12,321 nucleotides of DNA, from positions 652,520-664,840 of the forward strand of contig NW_022985162.1 of the NCBI RefSeq assembly GCF_010093535.1. The letters run 5' to 3'. The notes beneath the pieces are model-generated. The model had not been told where the DNA came from. It worked only from the letters and a program-made list of their open reading frames with translations, and ran no database searches. Shown here piece after piece: positions 8,700 to 12,321 of this stretch; the first letter of the stretch is position 1; every line of letters starts with the position of its first letter. Source of the stretch: Lindgomyces ingoldianus (taxonomy: Eukaryota; Ascomycota; Dothideomycetes; Pleosporales; Lindgomycetaceae). A program made the translations under genes and the position numbers.

Positions 8700-9314
8700 T
8701 GTTATAATCTTTACTTTAAGGAAATAGTATTTTCTAGAGTACAACAGCCTATGCAAGTGTTAGTAGAGGAGGGTGAGAACTTAGCTAGATTAGGTGTACA
8801 GTCTGTTAAGCAGAGTAAGGGATAGTTAAGTTTATAAAAGGCAGGCTGTAGTTTGTCCCTAAGGCTGTATAGGTAGCTAGGTGTTTACTAGTTAAGTAGA
8901 TAAGGGTTAGAGGTATATATATTGCAAGATATATAAAGCAGCTTAATTCTCTTTAGAAAGGAGTTAAGCTTTTTAGTCTATTATAAAGAATAAACTAAAC
9001 ATTAATTACAGCCTTCTAACTATAGTTAAGATTAAGATTATATACATAGAGTTTACATGCATTTGCATGCGTTGCATGCACTGCATGCACTGTCTGCATC
9101 AGCCTGCAACGCCTGCACTGCCTACAAATGTACAGGCTTGCTATCTTATTAGACAGTACATTCTGCTAAGCATTTGTCTATAAGATGGCGCTATTCCTCT
9201 TCTGTTTGGTCATAAGGTCTGCTGATTACAGGGTTAACCGTCTTCTATCCGCTGTGCTTGGGGCTGTGTGCTATAGCGAGCTGAGTCATTACGGTCTGTT
9301 CGTTGGCCGTAACA
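8700..9314 (-). repeat. 5' LTR (right copy) of the chromovirus
   Basis: 615 bp, beginning TGTTATAATCT and ending GGCCGTAACA on the plus strand; on the minus strand it starts TGTTACGGCC. It is the 5' LTR and would carry the promoter. Its outer part (about 9090-9314) is nearly free of RIP and keeps GATGGCG, GGTCAT, GTCATTACGG and CGTTGGCC where the left copy has transitions; its inner part (8700-8940) is the heavily mutated copy. An inverted repeat with 10-bp arms lies at 8940-8970. Confidence 0.95.
9037..9046 (-). promoter_or_regulatory. Candidate TATA box in the 5' LTR
   Basis: On the minus strand this reads TGTATATAAT, about 270 bases into the LTR and downstream of the GCATGC-rich cluster. 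Position and sequence fit a retrotransposon U3 promoter. It is preserved in both LTRs, but in DNA this AT-rich a TATA match is weak evidence. Confidence 0.35.
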
Positions 9315-9319
9315 TTAGC
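9315..9319. repeat. Target-site duplication, right copy (TTAGC)
   Basis: Identical to 1653-1657 across the element. The empty site would have read AATTAGC followed by CTCTAATTAGC, placing the insertion at the edge of the inverted-repeat element. Confidence 0.85.
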
Positions 9320-9320
9320 C

Positions 9321-9572
9321 TCTAATTAGCCTAGAAGACTCTAGAAGTTTTAATTAGCTTAGAAGTCTTAGAAGTTTTGTCTAATCTAAAATAGTATTAG
9401 CGCAAAATCATCTGTGGGGCGGCTGACTTGTAAGATAACCTTGGGATTATCTCACGAGTTAGACTCTTAACCTAGAATTGCCCTTAACTTATTTAGAAAT
9501 AGACAGAACTTCTAAAACTTCTAAGCTAATTAAAACTTCTAAGAACTTCTAGAAACTTTTAAACTAATTAGA
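9321..9572. mobile_element. Small inverted-repeat (MITE-like) element with a RIP-spared core
   Basis: The left arm (about 9321-9383) and right arm (about 9501-9572) are inverted copies of each other, built from TAGAAGTTTT units around TTAATTAGCT; a 25-bp core matches perfectly. The central ~115 bp differ sharply in character: 9405-9480 keeps TCA, TGA, TGGGGCGG and CACGAG words that are absent elsewhere. The core also holds a dyad AGATAA/TTATCT (9433-9452) and GAGT-TAG-ACTC (9456-9466). There is no coding capacity. It could be a non-autonomous DNA transposon or a solo foldback element; no target duplication is evident. Confidence 0.55.
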
Positions 9573-9771
9573 ACACACTAAATAGAAAAGAGGTAATTCT
9601 GTTCTAAAAGTCTAAGAGAAAATAGTAGTTATTTATGTGTATTTTAATTTATTTATTAGCTATTAGTGTTACTATCTTTAATAGCATACTTTACCTTCTA
9701 ATACTGCGTTAAAATTTTTAAAATTGCTATTATTATAAAGTGCTTATCCTGCTTTATAATATACATTAAAT
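9573..9771. other. AT-rich spacer upstream of the DUF6589-like pseudogene
   Basis: About 200 bp with no recognisable motif or frame. If the downstream gene was once active, its promoter would lie here, but nothing identifiable survives. Confidence 0.4.
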
Positions 9772-11185
9772 ATAGACAATGCTAGCACTCTATCTAACAC
9801 GCTAGTAGACGCACTAGCAGACGCGCTAACTGTAGCTCTATTTAGCAACTTTTTTTTATTATTAAGCCTACCTTCTAGGCTCTTTTAGCTAACAAGTAAC
9901 TCTCTAATTAAATAAAATAAGAATATGTTTATGCTAGATTAACCTATAGACTATAATAATAATATAGGTGCCTTTAGTAACCTTACCTAGGCAGGCGGGA
10001 TCTCTAGCGCCTCCACGCGGCGTTGTAGTCCTATGTTGCGGCGTGAGAAGTTGTAGTACATAGTAGACATGTTATAGACTGTCTAATAGAGCTTTTAAAA
10101 CTTTATGCTAGAATAAGTAGATAATAAAAAGAATAATATACTTCTTAAGCATTACTAGTATTATAAGGCGTGTAATAGGCAGCGTGTGCTAAAAACTTTA
10201 ATAGACTTACTCTTTAAAATAAAAGTCTTTTATATAAAAAATATAATAAATTATTGCACTTTAGAGCTAGATTAGCTAGTATAAAAGATATACTTTAAAA
10301 ATTTTAATTTTAATATAGATATATTAACACTTAACTTTAATAATGCTAGTTAAACTATTTAGAATTAAGCGCTAACTTAGTATAACTTTATTATAAGCAT
10401 ATTGCATAATTTACACTAGAGATATGTAAGCTACTAAAGTGCTAACAAGTCTAATGTAATTAAAAAGCGTGTGTTTACTATTACTAGTATTATGTGCTTT
10501 TTTTAGGCTAAGAAAAAATTAAACACTTTAGCATCTATGCTAAATGCCTATCTTATTAGGTCTAAAATAAAGTGTTGTGTAATTAAGGTCTTAAGTAGAC
10601 TTAGGTTATATTATTTATATTATTACACTAATAAGCTAATAAATAAGGTTATAGAAAAAGCTTAAGTATATATGCTATTTAGTACTTCTAATACTTTTAA
10701 TACTTCTAAAACTTCTAAAACTTCTAGAACTTCTAAAACTTTTAAAATTACTTATAAACCTTTAGGCTAATAAGAACTAATAGTGCTAGAAAAAAAAAAT
10801 TATAAGTTCTTATAAAAGACCTAAAGCTAGTACTTATGTATAACAACATTAACTTTATAGATTGCACGCGCTATAAAAAGGCAGGCTATACAGCTACTAT
10901 GCAAAGTATAACAAACGCTGTAGCTATTATAGCTTCTAAGCTACCTAAGTCTAGTCTTACTTAGTCTATGCACAACCTAGCAGTTCTCCTAGATTTTAAG
11001 GACATTGTACTTAGCCCTAGATTAGATAGGCTAGATAGTATTAATAATAACATATCTTAGAGTCTTATTACTAATTTAATTAAGCGTCTCTACTTAAAAG
11101 CTATATTATATGTCTTTAGTAGTAAAGCATTTTTTAAATACCTAGCATTCCCTATTTTAGACTACTTACCCTTAGTTAAAACTAA
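9772..11185 (+). pseudogene. Decayed DUF6589-like gene, 3' part cut off by a retrotransposon
   Basis: One forward frame can be followed from ATA 9772 (perhaps a former ATG, before DNASTLSNTLVDAL) to about 10780, and a second from about 10800 to 11185. The shift falls at or near the A10 run 10790-10799. The N-terminal part has MLRREKL...YIVDML; the middle reads VFTITSIMCFF, LNAYLIRSKIKC and VIKVLSRLRL; then comes a Thr-Ser-Lys repeat (10702-10746). The second part has LVLMYNNINFID (10827-10862), TATMQSITNA and LDFKDIVLSPRLDRL. The pattern (R-R-V-I-x-V-L-x-x-L-G-L; Y-D-N-x-N-F; S-M-x-x-x-T) resembles fungal DUF6589 proteins as I remember them; their function is unknown and many behave like transposon genes. 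Y-D-N has become Y-N-N by the same T-GA change seen in the chromovirus. The gene stops at the LTR at 11186. The family assignment is moderate; the coding relic is firmer. Confidence 0.55.
10683..10750 (+). repeat. 9-bp tandem repeat inside the pseudogene (ACTTCTAAA units)
   Basis: Five consecutive units at about 10702-10746 (ACTTCTAAA with ACTTCTAGA and ACTTTTAAA variants), preceded by degenerate ACTTCTAAT units. The period of nine keeps the coding phase and gives Thr-Ser-Lys repeats. The words resemble the reverse complement of the decamers at 1101-1180, but the period differs. Confidence 0.7.
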
Positions 11186-11503
11186 TGTCACGATTGTGCA
11201 CAAGTAAGGTTATAGAGCTTTACAAAGGTCTAGTTTAATTACTACGTGAGGTATTATAGTAGGTATAAGACGTTGTGTGAGGAATAGAAAAGTTTAAAAG
11301 AAAATTAGTAATTAAATACTTAGCTTAGAAGTCTAAGCGCTTTAGGTATAAATTAAGCCTGTTCTAAGTTTAGTTAGTGTTAAAGTAGTTTATGCTTAAG
11401 TTTATGTCTATATTATGTTATGTTTATGTTAGACGTGCACTAATAATACTCTAGTACACGTCTAATACAGTTATGTCTAGGATCTAGAGAGGATACTGTA
11501 ACA
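11186..11503 (-). repeat. 3' LTR of the second chromovirus
   Basis: 318 bp with TG...CA ends: TGTCACGATTG at the left and ACTGTAACA at the right, whose inverted ends TGTCAC and TGTTAC differ by one transition. A polypurine tract complement follows directly. Only one copy is in the window, so the boundaries rest on the end motifs, the polypurine tract and the point where the DUF6589-like frame stops. Confidence 0.8.
11429..11465. repeat. Strong inverted repeat in the LTR (14-bp arms)
   Basis: TTAGACGTGCACTA (11429-11442) and TAGTACACGTCTAA (11452-11465) are inverted copies with one mismatch and a nine-base spacer. The mismatch is a C/A pair, as one transition would leave. It lies 38 bp from the end of the LTR next to the polypurine tract. 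It could form a hairpin or bind a dimeric regulator. Confidence 0.7.
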
Positions 11504-11506
11504 GTA

Positions 11507-11517
11507 CCCCCCCTCTT
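11507..11517 (-). other. Polypurine tract of the second chromovirus
   Basis: On the minus strand it reads AAGAGGGGGGG, three bases before the LTR start TGTTACAG. It marks the left LTR as the 3' LTR and so the element as minus-strand. Confidence 0.75.
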
Positions 11518-11534
11518 ATTAGAAAGAGAATCCT

Positions 11535-12321
11535 TTACATTAGTAGTTCTAGCATTAGGTTGTCTTTGTTAGGGTATAAGTTTAGTTTAAATAGGTATTA
11601 GGCATAGAATTAGGTTACTGTAGAGTTCTTTTATAAGGCTTTTATAGGTTTCTATAACAGTTTATTATATCTAGTCTATTTTATAAAGTATTTATAAATA
11701 CATTTCTTTTTATTAAACTAGATCTATTTAACGTCTTTTATAACATATTTTAGTTTATTATTTATAATAATAAGTTTAGGTAGCAGGTTTAGCTGTCTAG
11801 GTAGATAGTTAGATTTAGAGGCTGCTTAGCGCAGCAATAATACGTGGAACACAGGGTGTATCTTTATGCTGTTAGGTAGGATTAATTAGTAAGCATATAA
11901 TAAGACTATATAAGCTACTATAAAAGGGCTAAAGTTCTTCTAATTAAGTTTCTTTAATTATTAGTTTATTTAAATATTTCTAGCGTCTAGCTAGACCTTC
12001 TTGCTAGCTGCATACACAGGGGTGGGAGTTTAGAATTAGTTTATGTACTCTTGTTAAAAAGCTTAAGCCTATATAAGCTTTTTATAAACATATTTAGATA
12101 TATTTTAGATTTTATTAATAAGTCTATTTACATTTATTACTTATATAAATTAATAAGTTAGTTAGAGAGTATTTAAAAGTAGTTTAAATTTTATTTAAAA
12201 GTAGTATCTATAGTTTACTAAGAATAAGGATACTTATGTTAATTTAAATGTTATGTTATTAGCTTTAAACTATGCTATAGCTAACTATTTTACCTAGTTA
12301 TCTTACTAGTAGTTTATGTAC
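11535..12321 (-). pseudogene. gag-pol of the second chromovirus: integrase end and chromodomain (partial, decayed)
   Basis: Read from the window edge the minus frame gives YINY, two stops, DN, then LAIA and FKANN (integrase core end), VSLFLVNYRYYF (the S-P-F-x-x-N-Y-G motif), and the C-terminal GPY/F module (KNFSPFIVAYIV, YAY..LILP) ending in LPNSIKIHPVFHVLLL (11879-11832), the very conserved chromovirus L-P-x-S-M-K-I-H-P-V-F-H-V-S-L-L. The chromodomain follows at about 11765-11604 (LKYVIKDV, KKCIYKYFIK, TRYNKLL, KPIKAL, KNSTVT, FY). TAA at 11537-11535 could be the original stop. All stops seen are TAA/TAG. The frame is continuous, with no indel found. Confidence 0.88.

Larger units (their letters stand above)
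1658..9314 (-). mobile_element. Complete Ty3/gypsy chromovirus, RIP-inactivated
   Basis: A 7657-bp LTR retrotransposon read on the minus strand. It has two 615-bp LTRs with TG...CA ends, a 5-bp target duplication TTAGC, a polypurine tract inside the left (3') LTR and a single gag-pol frame with the domain order gag, protease, reverse transcriptase, RNase H, integrase, chromodomain. That order and the terminal chromodomain define a chromovirus. It is dead: the gag start is ATA, dozens of TAA/TAG codons interrupt the frame, and catalytic residues of RT and RNase H are changed. An extra reading frame lies on the opposite strand between the chromodomain and the 3' LTR. The element is structurally complete, with no nested insertion seen. 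Confidence 0.95.
11186..12321 (-). mobile_element. Second chromovirus, 3' end only (continues past the window)
   Basis: A minus-strand Ty3/gypsy element beginning with its 3' LTR at 11186. Interior sequence carries the chromodomain and the C-terminal part of integrase. The LTR is half the length of that of the first element and unrelated in sequence, so this is a different family. The five bases before it are ACTAA; the matching duplication would lie outside the window. It interrupts the DUF6589-like frame. Confidence 0.85.

Noticed and set aside
9456..9480. tRNA-Lys-like anticodon arm (TTAGACTCTTAACC...)
   Set aside because: The words resemble an anticodon stem-loop, but no acceptor stem, D arm or T arm (GGTTCGA) can be placed around them and the stem has a mismatch.

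Overview
The window looks like a gene-poor, AT-rich heterochromatic block from a filamentous ascomycete (Pezizomycotina) whose repeats were destroyed by repeat-induced point mutation (RIP). The basis is that nearly all decay consists of C-to-T/G-to-A transitions, every decayed reading frame is filled with TAA and TAG but almost never TGA, and the elements are fungal chromoviruses. No intact gene was found. The species cannot be named from the sequence.

Layout. (1) 1-1652: AT-rich sequence with no confident gene; it holds a perfect-arm dyad at 67-84, a short stop-free coding-like stretch at 814-918 and a decamer array at 1101-1180. (2) 1653-9319: a complete Ty3/gypsy chromovirus on the minus strand. 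It has two 615-bp LTRs (1658-2272 and 8700-9314), a 5-bp target duplication TTAGC, a polypurine tract next to the left LTR and one gag-pol frame from 8646 down to about 2974. In that single frame I can read the gag capsid, a zinc knuckle, protease, reverse transcriptase, RNase H, integrase and chromodomain. Between the chromodomain and the 3' LTR, on the opposite strand, is a second decayed reading frame (about 2397-2954): Cys-rich with a CxxC, then a Lys/Glu-rich coiled coil. (3) 9321-9572: a small inverted-repeat element with mutated arms and a little-mutated core. (4) 9772-11185: a decayed plus-strand gene resembling the fungal DUF6589 family, with one frameshift. (5) 11186-12321: the 3' end of a second, different chromovirus on the minus strand, inserted into the DUF6589-like frame. 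It shows a 318-bp LTR, a C7 polypurine-tract complement, a chromodomain and the integrase C-terminus, and runs off the window.

How the parts relate. The likely order is: the DUF6589-like gene and the inverted-repeat element were present, the second chromovirus cut the gene, and the first chromovirus landed beside the inverted-repeat element. RIP then hit all repeated parts. Two patterns stand out. Catalytic aspartates were lost where the codon followed T (TGA context) and kept where it followed A. The two LTRs of the complete element are spared at their outer ends only, in mirror image.
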